From NIOZ-UU13 sp964653075 (GTDB lineage Bacteria > Planctomycetota > Phycisphaerae > Sedimentisphaerales > Anaerobacaceae), in the NCBI GenBank assembly GCA_964653075.1, contig CAZZAX010000011.1, positions 5,687 through 69,686 on the forward strand: a stretch of 64,000 nucleotides of DNA, written 5' to 3'. Numbering within the stretch: position 1 is the stretch's first letter; each line of letters opens with the position of its first letter. Both the position numbers and the translations under genes were made by a program. Positions 1 through 6,990 of this stretch are shown here, in pieces. Below the pieces are notes generated by a model, which did no database searches, had not been told where the DNA came from, and worked only from the letters and a program-made list of their open reading frames with translations.

Positions 1-189
1 ATCCGAATGGATTATCCGCTTATACCCTGTATTCTTTTGAGCAGTGCGGCGGGCGAAACTTTGCTCGGTAATGCACTGCGGCTGGATGTTTTCAGCGTGA
101 TTGACAAGCCGGTTGATATGGGAATCTTGCAGGAACAGTTGAACAGATTATTTATTAAGAAGTATAGAAGCAATATTTTCGCGGAGTAA
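1..189 (+). CDS. Response regulator receiver domain, C-terminal end (partial)
   Basis: Open from the first base of the window to a TAA at 187-189, so the 5' part lies outside. The visible 62 residues match the last third of a CheY-like receiver domain: a beta strand (PCILLSS), a helix rich in small residues, then the hallmark DKPVD, in which Lys before the cis-proline contacts the phosphorylated Asp, and a final helix (LQEQLNRLF). The protein ends about ten residues after the fold, so nothing follows the receiver at its C-terminus. Any output domain or histidine kinase would have to be upstream of the window. The 154-bp repeat begins four bases after the stop. Confidence 0.75.
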   Translation: MRMDYPLIPCILLSSAAGETLLGNALRLDVFSVIDKPVDMGILQEQLNRLFIKKYRSNIFAE

Positions 190-193
190 CTAT

Positions 194-347
194 GAGCACA
201 TAACAAAATGACTCTGCATTCAAACAGCTTATTTCGTCTCTGGACGGCGTCAGGCTGCATCGACCATCCTCAGATGGCCTGCTTCGCCTTCGGCGCCGAT
301 ACGAAAGTGCTCGCTTTCGGTGCTACGATTCATTTTATTAGGCACTC
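194..347. repeat. 154-bp inverted-repeat element, copy 1
   Basis: This stretch matches 15254-15407 with 9 mismatches in 154 bases and no gaps. Its ends form imperfect terminal inverted repeats of about 17 bases (GAGCACATAACAAAATG at the left, CATTTTATTAGGCACTC at the right). Inside are smaller palindromes, including CCATC..GATGG and CGAAAG..CTTTCG. It starts four bases after a stop codon and ends 77 bases before groES. An open frame of 48 codons crosses both copies, but nearly all differences between the copies change the amino acid, so it is probably not a gene. It resembles a miniature transposable element or a bacterial interspersed palindromic repeat. The family is not one I recognise. 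Confidence 0.85.
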
Positions 348-424
348 TAAAAAATATAAATTGTGTAATAAACCTAAATAGAAAAAAGAAAATTAAGAAC
401 TTTTTCGAAAGGAGTAATGACGAA

Positions 425-715
425 ATGAAGATCAGACCATTGGCAGATAAGGTGCTTGTTCAGCGTCTGGAAGCGGAAACCACGACAACGGGCGGGATAG
501 TCCTGCCGGACAGTGCCAAAGAGAAACCACAAGAAGGTAAAATTATCGGCGTTGGTGACGGTAAAGTGCTCGACGACGGGACGGTACAAAAATTGCAGGT
601 TAAAAAGGGTGATATGGTGCTTTTCACAAGCTACGCCGGTACAGAAGTAAAGATAGACGGCAAAGAATATCTGATTATGAGTGAGTCGGATATTATGGCC
701 GTGATAGAAAAGTGA
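425..715 (+). CDS. groES: Co-chaperonin GroES
   Basis: A 96-residue protein, the normal GroES length, that caps the GroEL ring in the cytoplasm. It begins MKIRPLADKVLVQRLE, the conserved first beta strand, followed by the mobile loop that binds GroEL (TTTTGGIVLPDSAKEKP) and the closing strand (YLIMSESDIMAVIE). The reading frame is open upstream to 320, but the ATG at 425 is chosen because GroES homology starts there and AGGAG lies about ten bases ahead. groEL follows after 70 bases, so the two are surely co-transcribed. No CIRCE operator (TTAGCACTC-N9-GAGTGCTAA) is present upstream, so HrcA control is not supported by the sequence. Confidence 0.97.
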   Translation: MKIRPLADKVLVQRLEAETTTTGGIVLPDSAKEKPQEGKIIGVGDGKVLDDGTVQKLQVKKGDMVLFTSYAGTEVKIDGKEYLIMSESDIMAVIEK

Positions 716-785
716 GCGAACAATAAGCGACACCATATAGAAAAGCACACGGAGAAAACGATAATCTAAAGAACAGGAGAAAAAT

Positions 786-2408
786 ATGGCAGCAAAAAAG
801 ATAGCATTTGGCACTGACGCACGCGCAGCGATTCAGAAAGGTGTGAGCAAGCTCTCGAAAGCGGTTAAGATCACACTCGGGCCGTGCGGCAGAAATGTAG
901 TTTTGGAGAAATCGTTCGGTTCGCCGAGCGTTACCAAGGACGGCGTTACAGTGGCCAAAGAGATTGAACTGGAAGATTCCTATGAAAATATGGGGGCTCA
1001 GATGGTCAAGGAGGTGGCCTCCAAGACCTCGGACGTGGCCGGTGACGGAACAACGACAGCGACGATTCTGGCCGAGAGTATTTTCGACGAGGGTCTGAAA
1101 AATATTACCGCCGGCGCCAATCCGATGCAGGTAAAACGCGGCATCGAAAAAGGTGTAGAGGCAGTCGTAAACGAATTACAGAAGATGAGCATTCCCGTCG
1201 AGTCAACCAAGCAAATCGAACAGGTCGCGACCTGTTCGGCGAACCAGGACGAGGAAATCGGCAAGAAGCTTGCTGAGGCGATGAACAAGGTCGGTAAAGA
1301 CGGCGTTATCACCGTCGAAGAAGGCCAGTCTCTGGAAACAGTAGTTGAACTCCTTGAGGGTATGCAGTTCGATAAGGGATATCTGAGCCCGCACTTTGTT
1401 AACAACCTAGAGGATATGACTGTCGTGCTGGAAAAGCCGTATATTCTGGTGCACGAGAAGAAGATAAGCTCAGTAAAATCACTTGTTCCTCTGCTTGAGA
1501 AGGTGGCCCAGCAGGGCAAGCCCCTGTTGCTGATTGCCGAAGACGTTGAGGGCGAGGCACTTGCTACGCTGGTTGTCAATAAGCTGCGGGGCATACTTCA
1601 GGTCGCTGCGGTCAAGGCGCCCGGTTTCGGTGACAGAAGAAAGGCACTGCTGAGTGATATTGCCACGCTGACAGGTGGAGAGGCTATTTTCGAAGACCTG
1701 GGACTGCAATTGGAGAACATCGAGCTGCGACAGCTTGGCAGAGCCAAACGCATTACCATTGACAAGGATTCAACGACCATTATCGAAGGGGGCGGCAGCA
1801 TCGAAGCCATCCGGGGAAGAATCGATCAAATTAAGAACGAGATCGAAAACTCCACAAGTGATTATGATATCGAGAAACTTCAGGAGCGACTGGCAAAGCT
1901 GGCCGGCGGTGTGGCACAGATTAATGTCGGCGCTGCGACCGAGGCAGAGATGAAGGAAAAGAAGGCGCGGGTAGAGGACGCACTTCACGCCTGCAGAGCG
2001 GCGGCTATGGAAGGCATCCTGCCCGGAGGCGGAGTGCCAATGCTAAGAGCGCTGCCAGCACTTGATAAGGTCAAGGCGACCGGGGACATAAAGATAGGTG
2101 TTGATATCGTTCGAAGAGCGGTGGTTGCACCGATTAAGCAGATCGCGGAGAACGCAGGGCTGGACGGTTCGATTGTGGCCCAGAAGGTGATGGAGAGCAA
2201 GGACAAGAACTATGGCTACGATGCACTGCGCAAACAGTACGGTGATATGATTAAATTCGGTGTGATTGTGCCGACAAAGGTCGAAAGGGCCGCACTGCAG
2301 AACGGGGCCTCGATTGCTTCACTGCTTTTGACGACCGATGCGATAGTAAGCGAGATTCCGGAAAAGAAGGAAGCACCACCGATGCCTCCAGGCGGTGGAA
2401 TGTATTAA
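786..2408 (+). CDS. groEL: Chaperonin GroEL
   Basis: A 540-residue 60-kDa chaperonin subunit that folds proteins in an ATP-driven double ring with GroES. The ATP-site motifs KITLGPCGRNVVLEK and VAGDGTTTATILAE lie in the N-terminal equatorial domain. The apical domain (about residues 190-375) has the usual GDRRKALLSDIA stretch, and the second equatorial part carries EGILPGGGVPMLRA. The C-terminus is a short glycine- and methionine-containing tail (PPMPPGGGMY) like the usual GGM tail. AGGAG precedes the ATG. A strong hairpin follows the stop, ending the groES-groEL operon. Nothing about the sequence is unusual. Confidence 0.98.
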   Translation: MAAKKIAFGTDARAAIQKGVSKLSKAVKITLGPCGRNVVLEKSFGSPSVTKDGVTVAKEIELEDSYENMGAQMVKEVASKTSDVAGDGTTTATILAESIFDEGLKNITAGANPMQVKRGIEKGVEAVVNELQKMSIPVESTKQIEQVATCSANQDEEIGKKLAEAMNKVGKDGVITVEEGQSLETVVELLEGMQFDKGYLSPHFVNNLEDMTVVLEKPYILVHEKKISSVKSLVPLLEKVAQQGKPLLLIAEDVEGEALATLVVNKLRGILQVAAVKAPGFGDRRKALLSDIATLTGGEAIFEDLGLQLENIELRQLGRAKRITIDKDSTTIIEGGGSIEAIRGRIDQIKNEIENSTSDYDIEKLQERLAKLAGGVAQINVGAATEAEMKEKKARVEDALHACRAAAMEGILPGGGVPMLRALPALDKVKATGDIKIGVDIVRRAVVAPIKQIAENAGLDGSIVAQKVMESKDKNYGYDALRKQYGDMIKFGVIVPTKVERAALQNGASIASLLLTTDAIVSEIPEKKEAPPMPPGGGMY

Positions 2409-2416
2409 ACATTTTA

Positions 2417-2474
2417 GCGGTGAGACGCTGAGCCCCCCGGCTTTTTATGACGGGGCGGGGGGCCGGCTCACCGC
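2417..2474 (+). terminator. GC-rich hairpin after groEL
   Basis: GCGGTGAG at 2417-2424 pairs perfectly with CTCACCGC at 2467-2474, and an inner C-run (2433-2438) faces a G-run (2457-2462), giving a very stable stem. It starts eight bases after the groEL stop. There is no clear U-tract afterwards, so it may be a Rho-independent terminator of weak form or an mRNA-stabilising structure. The next gene starts only 15 bases beyond it. Confidence 0.6.
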
Positions 2475-2489
2475 GTTAAGGAACTCTTT

Positions 2490-2789
2490 ATGAGTTTTCG
2501 TTTTTACAGAAACGTAATCTCACAAGCGTCCAGGAACTTTGCGGCAGGACTTTTTATCACAGGGCTGCTGCTAATAGGATTTGGATTTCTGGTTTATATT
2601 CTGCGGGATTTATTTGCAATCCTTTTCTCTATAATATTTTTCGTTGCCGGTTTGGCTTGTGGAACTACCGCTGTCAAGATCTTTTTGGCACAGAGGAAAT
2701 TAGACAAAATGGATTCCGATGACGGCACGACGGATTACAGAAGAAATGTCCGAATTCATAGTGAAGAATCGTATGAGCGCGATATATGA
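2490..2789 (+). CDS. Small membrane protein, two predicted helices
   Basis: A 99-residue protein of unknown function. It shows a short basic N-terminus, two hydrophobic segments at about residues 17-38 and 41-63 joined by a tight turn (LRDLF), and a charged tail of about 35 residues rich in Asp, Arg and Glu that should sit in the cytoplasm. TAAGGA lies about eight bases before the ATG. It follows the groEL hairpin in the same direction, so it may be read by readthrough of the chaperonin transcript, but nothing ties its role to folding. I do not recognise a family. Confidence 0.65.
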   Translation: MSFRFYRNVISQASRNFAAGLFITGLLLIGFGFLVYILRDLFAILFSIIFFVAGLACGTTAVKIFLAQRKLDKMDSDDGTTDYRRNVRIHSEESYERDI

Positions 2790-2828
2790 GTCGTTTTCGT
2801 AAGATAAATGCGGGAATATAATTGCTTC

Positions 2829-3233
2829 TTAATTAGCGGCGGCCACTTTTTCCTGTCTTGACTGCAGTACTGAGTTGAGGATATCCTGAATGCTGATAAT
2901 ACCGATCAGCTTGCCGCCTGATGTGACGGGCACTCTTCTAAAGATATTCTTTACCAAAAAGTTACATACGTTAAGCAGTGCATTATTAGCATCAAAACAG
3001 ACCGCAGGATGTGTCATATAGTCACCAACTGTTTTACCATCAGCCTCTTGGTGTTCATAGAACAAATCGACAACATCTTTTTCCGAGAGAATTCCCATTA
3101 AGGTCATATCATCATCGACGACGGGCAGGCCTGATATGTTATTTTCCACCAGAAGTTTTACAGCCTCAAATATCGGGTCGTCTTTTTTAACGCTAATTAC
3201 ATCCGTACTCATAATGTCTTTTGCTCTGAGCAT
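2829..3233 (-). CDS. CBS-domain pair protein
   Basis: A 134-residue protein made of two tandem CBS domains and little else. The first spans about residues 1-62 (MSTDVISVKKDD, then NISGLPVVDDD and LMGILSEKDVVDLF). The second spans about 68-128 (MTHPAVCFDANN, then RRVPVTSGGKLIGIISIQDIL). Such Bateman modules bind adenosyl nucleotides and usually regulate a partner enzyme or channel. With no effector domain here, the partner is unknown. AGAGGA precedes the start at a good distance. The gene stands alone between groEL-side genes on the plus strand and the mur cluster. Confidence 0.9.
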   Translation of the reverse strand: MLRAKDIMSTDVISVKKDDPIFEAVKLLVENNISGLPVVDDDMTLMGILSEKDVVDLFYEHQEADGKTVGDYMTHPAVCFDANNALLNVCNFLVKNIFRRVPVTSGGKLIGIISIQDILNSVLQSRQEKVAAAN

Positions 3234-3541
3234 CGCTAAATTCCTCTATCTTTATGGATTCTCCGCAATTCCCCCCACAGCTTTTTGTAAAGTGAAAAGG
3301 CTGGGGTATTTAATAAAATCGGCTTAAGTTTATTAGAACTTAAGATTCAGGCTACTATTTTCTCAGTTCGTTTTTGCTTCGAATTAGATGTAAGGTAAAG
3401 AGATTTTAGCTGGTGAGATTATCGGGCTTCTCAGATTTATCCGGGCGGTCTGGTTTTTGTCAAGCAAAGGAAGGGACAATTATCGGCCCCGGATTGGCTT
3501 GCCGGTTTTTCCTTTTCATGTTTCCAGGTTTTTCGGTGACA
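3234..3541. other. Intergenic region, no gene seen
   Basis: About 308 bases between the CBS gene and the end of mraY. A plus-strand frame runs from 3413 into mraY, but it is antisense to that gene and has no family resemblance. No clear hairpin with a U-tract or promoter was found. Confidence 0.5.
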
Positions 3542-4681
3542 TCAGCGGATTTTCAGGGTTGCCAAGGCCAGGGCAGCAAATGCTGCGGCCAAGAGCCAGA
3601 AGCGCACTACCACCTGAGGTTCACTCCAGCCGATAAGATGGAAGTGGTGGTGTATAGGTGCACATCTGAACAGCCGTTTGCCCCCGGTGTATTTGAAATA
3701 GCCGACCTGGAGGATTACACTGAGCAATTCGATGACGAATATTCCTCCGATAATCAGAAGCAGAATCTCGTTTCGTGTTACCAGCGCACCGTATCCCATT
3801 GCGGCTCCTAATGGAAGTGAGCCCACGTCGCCCATAAAGGTCTGAGCGGGGTGGCAGTTGAACCAGAGGAAGCCGAGGACGGCCCCTAAGATTGCAGAAT
3901 AAAAGATGCTCAGCTCGCCGGCGTGTGGTATAGCGGGCAGCAGAAGATAACTTGCCCAGGTAACATGAGTGGTTCTTGACATAGTTTCAGATGCGACATA
4001 GCAGAGAATTGCGAGCACCAGTGCAACCATTCCGACACAGCCGGCAGCCAATCCGTCCATACCATCTGCGAGGTTGACGGCATTGCTGGTGGCGGAGAGG
4101 TAAAAAATCGCTATCAGTATGAACATCCAGTTGGTCAGTGACAGGCCGTGCTTGTAGAATGGCAGCCAGAATAATTTGGCATCTTCTATATTGACAAAGT
4201 CGCGGTATAAGAAGGAAGCTATCAGTACAGCACCACCGATTTGAAAGATGAGCTTTTCCCAGGGTCTTAGTCCGTTTCTGCTTCGATGGCGGACGTCGAG
4301 GGTGAGCTTTAGCCAGTCGTCGGCACCGCCCAGGGCCCCGAACCATATCACAAGCACAATCGCCTTTTGAACAAAAGGATTATTCAGCTTTGCCCATAAT
4401 AAGGTTGTTGAAACGGTCGAGAGAATGATTATGAGGCCGCCCATAGTGGGTGTGTTTGCCTTTTCTTTTGTCAGCTCGTTGAGGGTGGCGTGGTGAAATT
4501 CTGGCCGGTCGCCGATTTTTTTTCGCATGAGCCAGCGGATGATTTTAGGGCCGATCAGAAGGGCGATAAGCAGGCTGGTCAGTATTGCTGAGACCGAGCG
4601 AAAGCCCACGTTCTGATAGGCATAGAAGCCGATCTGGTGTGTAAAAACATCTCTAAGATACCATAACAAGTGGTAAATCAT
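3542..4681 (-). CDS. mraY: Phospho-N-acetylmuramoyl-pentapeptide transferase MraY
   Basis: A 379-residue polytopic inner-membrane enzyme that transfers phospho-MurNAc-pentapeptide from UDP to undecaprenyl phosphate, making lipid I. Signature motifs are present in order: KANTPTMGGLIII, GGADDWLKL (aspartates of the active site), NLADGMDGLAAG, QTFMGDVGSLPLGAA, and the late IHHHFHLIGWSEPQVV histidine motif. The length is typical (about 360). It lies 34 bases downstream of murF and is read with it. The usual next gene, murD, does not follow. Instead the cluster ends here. Confidence 0.97.
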   Translation of the reverse strand: MIYHLLWYLRDVFTHQIGFYAYQNVGFRSVSAILTSLLIALLIGPKIIRWLMRKKIGDRPEFHHATLNELTKEKANTPTMGGLIIILSTVSTTLLWAKLNNPFVQKAIVLVIWFGALGGADDWLKLTLDVRHRSRNGLRPWEKLIFQIGGAVLIASFLYRDFVNIEDAKLFWLPFYKHGLSLTNWMFILIAIFYLSATSNAVNLADGMDGLAAGCVGMVALVLAILCYVASETMSRTTHVTWASYLLLPAIPHAGELSIFYSAILGAVLGFLWFNCHPAQTFMGDVGSLPLGAAMGYGALVTRNEILLLIIGGIFVIELLSVILQVGYFKYTGGKRLFRCAPIHHHFHLIGWSEPQVVVRFWLLAAAFAALALATLKIR

Positions 4682-4715
4682 TTCATAATCCGTGTCTCTT
4701 AACCTGTGAGTCCGG

Positions 4716-6113
4716 TCACGAGAAAAGCTCCTTTAGTTTGTCGACGACTATTTCCAGCCGGGCCGTGCGCGAACCTTTGACCAATATTATATCGTAATCT
4801 TTTATGAATTCATGCAGATTATTACAGAGCGAAAGGTTATCTTCGAAACATTTTATTTGCAGCGAAGCCGGCCGGCGGGAATCCAAATTGTGTTCAGCAG
4901 TTGTTTTTGCGGCGCCGGCGGTGATTTTAGCCAACTTGCCGACAGCTATCAGCATCTCCACTTTGGCTTGTGCGATGGAAGTGCCCAGCTCGATGTGCAG
5001 GCGCTCGGTCTGTGTCCCGAGTTCAGCCATATCACCGCAGATAAAGACTAATCTGCGTTTTCGAGCTGGATCGAGACCGGTTAATATATCCAGGGCATTT
5101 TTCATTGAGGCGGGATTTGCGTTATAGCAGTCGCTTAATATCATCAGCGTGCCGATTTGCAGCAGTTCGGTGCGCATGGAAACGGGAGAGAGCTTACCGA
5201 CAGCCTGTGCGAAATCATCGATACTCATATCAAACTGGCTGCAGACGGCCCAGGCGGCGAGCGTGTTTTCGAGGTTGCCCGGACCGGGCAAAGGTAAGTT
5301 TACTTGCGTACCGTCGATAGTGAATCGGCTGGCGGCGGCCTCGTATCTGATATTTAGCCCCTGATAGTCGGCGCCGTCTGATTTGCCGAACGTTAGGAAT
5401 TTGAACCTTTTGTCCCGGCAGGCACTGACCAATTCGTCAAAGTCGGCGTTAATTATCAAAACTCCGTCGGTTGTAAGTCCTTCAGAGATGGACAACTTCT
5501 CTTCTATAATTGTTTGAAGGCTGCCGAATCCTTCGAGGTGTGCCGGGTGAACGTTAGTCACAACTGCGATGTCCGGGGCGGCGATGCGAGTCAGGTGGGC
5601 TATTTCGCCGGGATGATTACTGCCGAGCTCGGCAATGACAATCCGGCAGTCCGGCCCTGCTGTGAGCAGGGTCAGGGGAAGACCGATGTTGTTATTAAAA
5701 CTCTTTGGTGATTGATGGACGCGGAAACGCTGACTTAAGGCCTGATAAGCTATTTGTCTTGTTGTTGTTTTGCCCGCCGAGCCTGTTATAGCGACCACTT
5801 TGAAACCGATTTGCCGGCGGTATTGACTTGCAAGCTCACCGAGGGCTTTTATGGTATCGGGCACTTTGAGTATGGAGTTGCCGACAGATTTTTTATCTTC
5901 GAAATCTTTTGCGACCACGGCACAAACGGCGCCTTTTGCGAAGGCATCTGCTACGTAATCGTGGCCGTCGAAGTTTTCGCCTGCTATCGCAAAGAAACAA
6001 TCACCTGCTTTGATCGTCCTCGAGTCTATGCTTACGCCCGTGAAAGTGCAGGTGTTTTTGACTGGTCCGGCTTTTATTATCTGCGCCAGGTCTGCTATCG
6101 GAAGTTCTTTCAT
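4716..6113 (-). CDS. murF: UDP-MurNAc-tripeptide--D-alanyl-D-alanine ligase MurF
   Basis: A 465-residue cytoplasmic ATP-dependent ligase that adds D-Ala-D-Ala to UDP-MurNAc-tripeptide. The N-terminal substrate-binding domain contains SIDSRTIKAGDCFFAI. The ATP loop is ITGSAGKTTTRQ with Lys115. Then come the central-domain SFNNNIGLPLTLL and ELGSNHPGEIAHL motifs characteristic of MurF, and the ligase C-domain with DCYNANPASM and FICGDMAELG. It is transcribed towards mraY. murE, its normal neighbour, is 0.9 kb upstream on the same strand, with three plus-strand genes in between. No strong ribosome-binding site precedes the ATG. Confidence 0.96.
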   Translation of the reverse strand: MKELPIADLAQIIKAGPVKNTCTFTGVSIDSRTIKAGDCFFAIAGENFDGHDYVADAFAKGAVCAVVAKDFEDKKSVGNSILKVPDTIKALGELASQYRRQIGFKVVAITGSAGKTTTRQIAYQALSQRFRVHQSPKSFNNNIGLPLTLLTAGPDCRIVIAELGSNHPGEIAHLTRIAAPDIAVVTNVHPAHLEGFGSLQTIIEEKLSISEGLTTDGVLIINADFDELVSACRDKRFKFLTFGKSDGADYQGLNIRYEAAASRFTIDGTQVNLPLPGPGNLENTLAAWAVCSQFDMSIDDFAQAVGKLSPVSMRTELLQIGTLMILSDCYNANPASMKNALDILTGLDPARKRRLVFICGDMAELGTQTERLHIELGTSIAQAKVEMLIAVGKLAKITAGAAKTTAEHNLDSRRPASLQIKCFEDNLSLCNNLHEFIKDYDIILVKGSRTARLEIVVDKLKELFS

Positions 6114-6163
6114 TTTAGTTTTACAATATTCTTATTGTATATTATCAGCGAGATAAACACTTG

Positions 6164-6192
6164 TTGATATAAATAAGTAATTATGCTACAAT
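6164..6192 (+). promoter_or_regulatory. Predicted promoter of the small-gene cassette
   Basis: TTGATA at 6164-6169 and TACAAT at 6187-6192 are separated by exactly 17 bases, a good sigma-70 type pair. Transcription would start at about 6199-6200, which is the A of the ATG of the following gene, so the message would be leaderless. That agrees with the lack of any Shine-Dalgarno sequence there. Confidence 0.5.
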
Positions 6193-6199
6193 TTTGTGG

Positions 6200-6439
6200 A
6201 TGGTCAAGGATTTTGAAATCATCGGTGATATTACAAACGTCGAGACAATCGCTGTTGGCAACTCTATCCGGGTCATAAAGAGATTAAAAAGATTCTATGG
6301 TGACGGTCGGTGGCGTAAGCTCAAAGGTGTTGTACGAGTTAAGTTTCCAGATGGAACAGTTTGCAAAGCCGAAATCCACTGGTATGAAATGAATAAGGTC
6401 GGCAGGAAAGAATATAAGATTAAGCGGTTATTAATATGA
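6200..6439 (+). CDS. Small conserved-type protein, first gene of coupled pair
   Basis: A 79-residue basic protein (MVKDFEIIGDITNVETIA... with GRWRKLKGVVRV and AEIHWYEMNKVGRKEYKIKR). I recall similar small proteins in many unrelated bacteria without a known function, usually beside a partner like the next gene, but this is memory and unchecked. An upstream TTG at 6194 could extend it by two residues. The ATG is preferred, and the predicted promoter would make it leaderless. It overlaps the next gene by four bases (ATGA), which indicates translational coupling. It is oriented against the flanking murE and murF, suggesting an inserted cassette. A toxin-antitoxin or nucleic-acid-binding role is only a guess. 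Confidence 0.7.
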   Translation: MVKDFEIIGDITNVETIAVGNSIRVIKRLKRFYGDGRWRKLKGVVRVKFPDGTVCKAEIHWYEMNKVGRKEYKIKRLLI

Positions 6440-6669
6440 GAACAAAATCGGATACACAAAAATATGTTCTATGCGTTAGCAACGAGAAATATAAAGCTTC
6501 TTTGGAAGCACGTAAGATATATCAGTGCGTTCCAGATACTCAAGCCGAAACCCATGGGCAAATCCGGGTTATTGATGAATCAGGGGAAGATTACCTTTAT
6601 CCTGTAAGTATCTTTCTTCCAATTGAGATTCCAGAAGAAGCCGAACGAGCATTTACAAGCGGGTCGTAA
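6436..6669 (+). CDS. Small conserved-type protein, second gene of coupled pair
   Basis: A 77-residue acidic protein. Visible features are KYVLCVSNEKYKASLEARK at the start, then QCVPDTQAE, IRVIDESGEDYLYPVSIF and a C-terminal EIPEEAERA helix. The ATG sits inside the stop region of the previous gene (ATGA overlap), so the two proteins are made together. A basic first protein with an acidic partner resembles a toxin-antitoxin layout, but no catalytic motif of a known toxin is visible. I recall the two proteins occurring together elsewhere. The function is unknown. Confidence 0.7.
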   Translation: MRTKSDTQKYVLCVSNEKYKASLEARKIYQCVPDTQAETHGQIRVIDESGEDYLYPVSIFLPIEIPEEAERAFTSGS

Positions 6670-6727
6670 AGGGATTTAGTGTAGAAAAATACAAAAAACA
6701 GAGAAAATCTTTCACTGTGAATAATCC

Positions 6728-6952
6728 ATGAAACAACCGATGAAATGTCCGGTTATAATCGAAGAAACAAAAAACGGTTTTTCGGCTTTTTCTCCTGATT
6801 TGCAGGGTTGTATTGCAACCGGCTCAAGCAGGGAAGAAGTAGAGATAAATATGAAAGAATCTATTGCTTTCCATCTGGAGGGGATGGATTCAGAAGGTCT
6901 TGAAGTTCCACAACCGCACAGCTTTTCGACCTATTTGGACGTTCCCGCATAG
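6728..6952 (+). CDS. HicB-family antitoxin-like protein (orphan)
   Basis: A 74-residue protein with the partial RNase H-like fold of HicB: VIIEETKNGFSAFSPDLQGC, then ATGSSREEVEINMKESIAFHLEGM. HicB antitoxins neutralise the HicA mRNA interferase and usually have a small C-terminal DNA-binding domain. This one stops at the minimal fold, so it probably lacks DNA binding. No HicA gene is found on either side: the two genes upstream do not look like HicA. It may be a solitary antitoxin or belong with the preceding pair, 58 bases upstream. Confidence 0.8.
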   Translation: MKQPMKCPVIIEETKNGFSAFSPDLQGCIATGSSREEVEINMKESIAFHLEGMDSEGLEVPQPHSFSTYLDVPA

Positions 6953-6990
6953 TGTACCAGCCCAATCATTCATCTTACCTCATCGCATTA

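Noticed and set aside
331..350. TTAGGCACTC-like ends of the 154-bp element near groES as a CIRCE operator
   Set aside because: The CIRCE dyad TTAGCACTC-N9-GAGTGCTAA is absent. The match has an extra G, no partner half at the right distance, and is simply the end of the repeat.
208..381. 48-codon reading frame shared by both 154-bp copies
   Set aside because: Seven of the eight differences in that frame change the amino acid and no ribosome-binding site precedes it, so it is unlikely to encode a conserved peptide.
998..1594. Long minus-strand frame inside groEL
   Set aside because: It is antisense to a full-length, well-conserved gene and has no family resemblance: a shadow frame.
6194..6669. 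HicA toxin as partner of the HicB-like gene
   Set aside because: Neither of the two small proteins upstream shows the GSHxxY or double-stranded RNA-binding motif of HicA.
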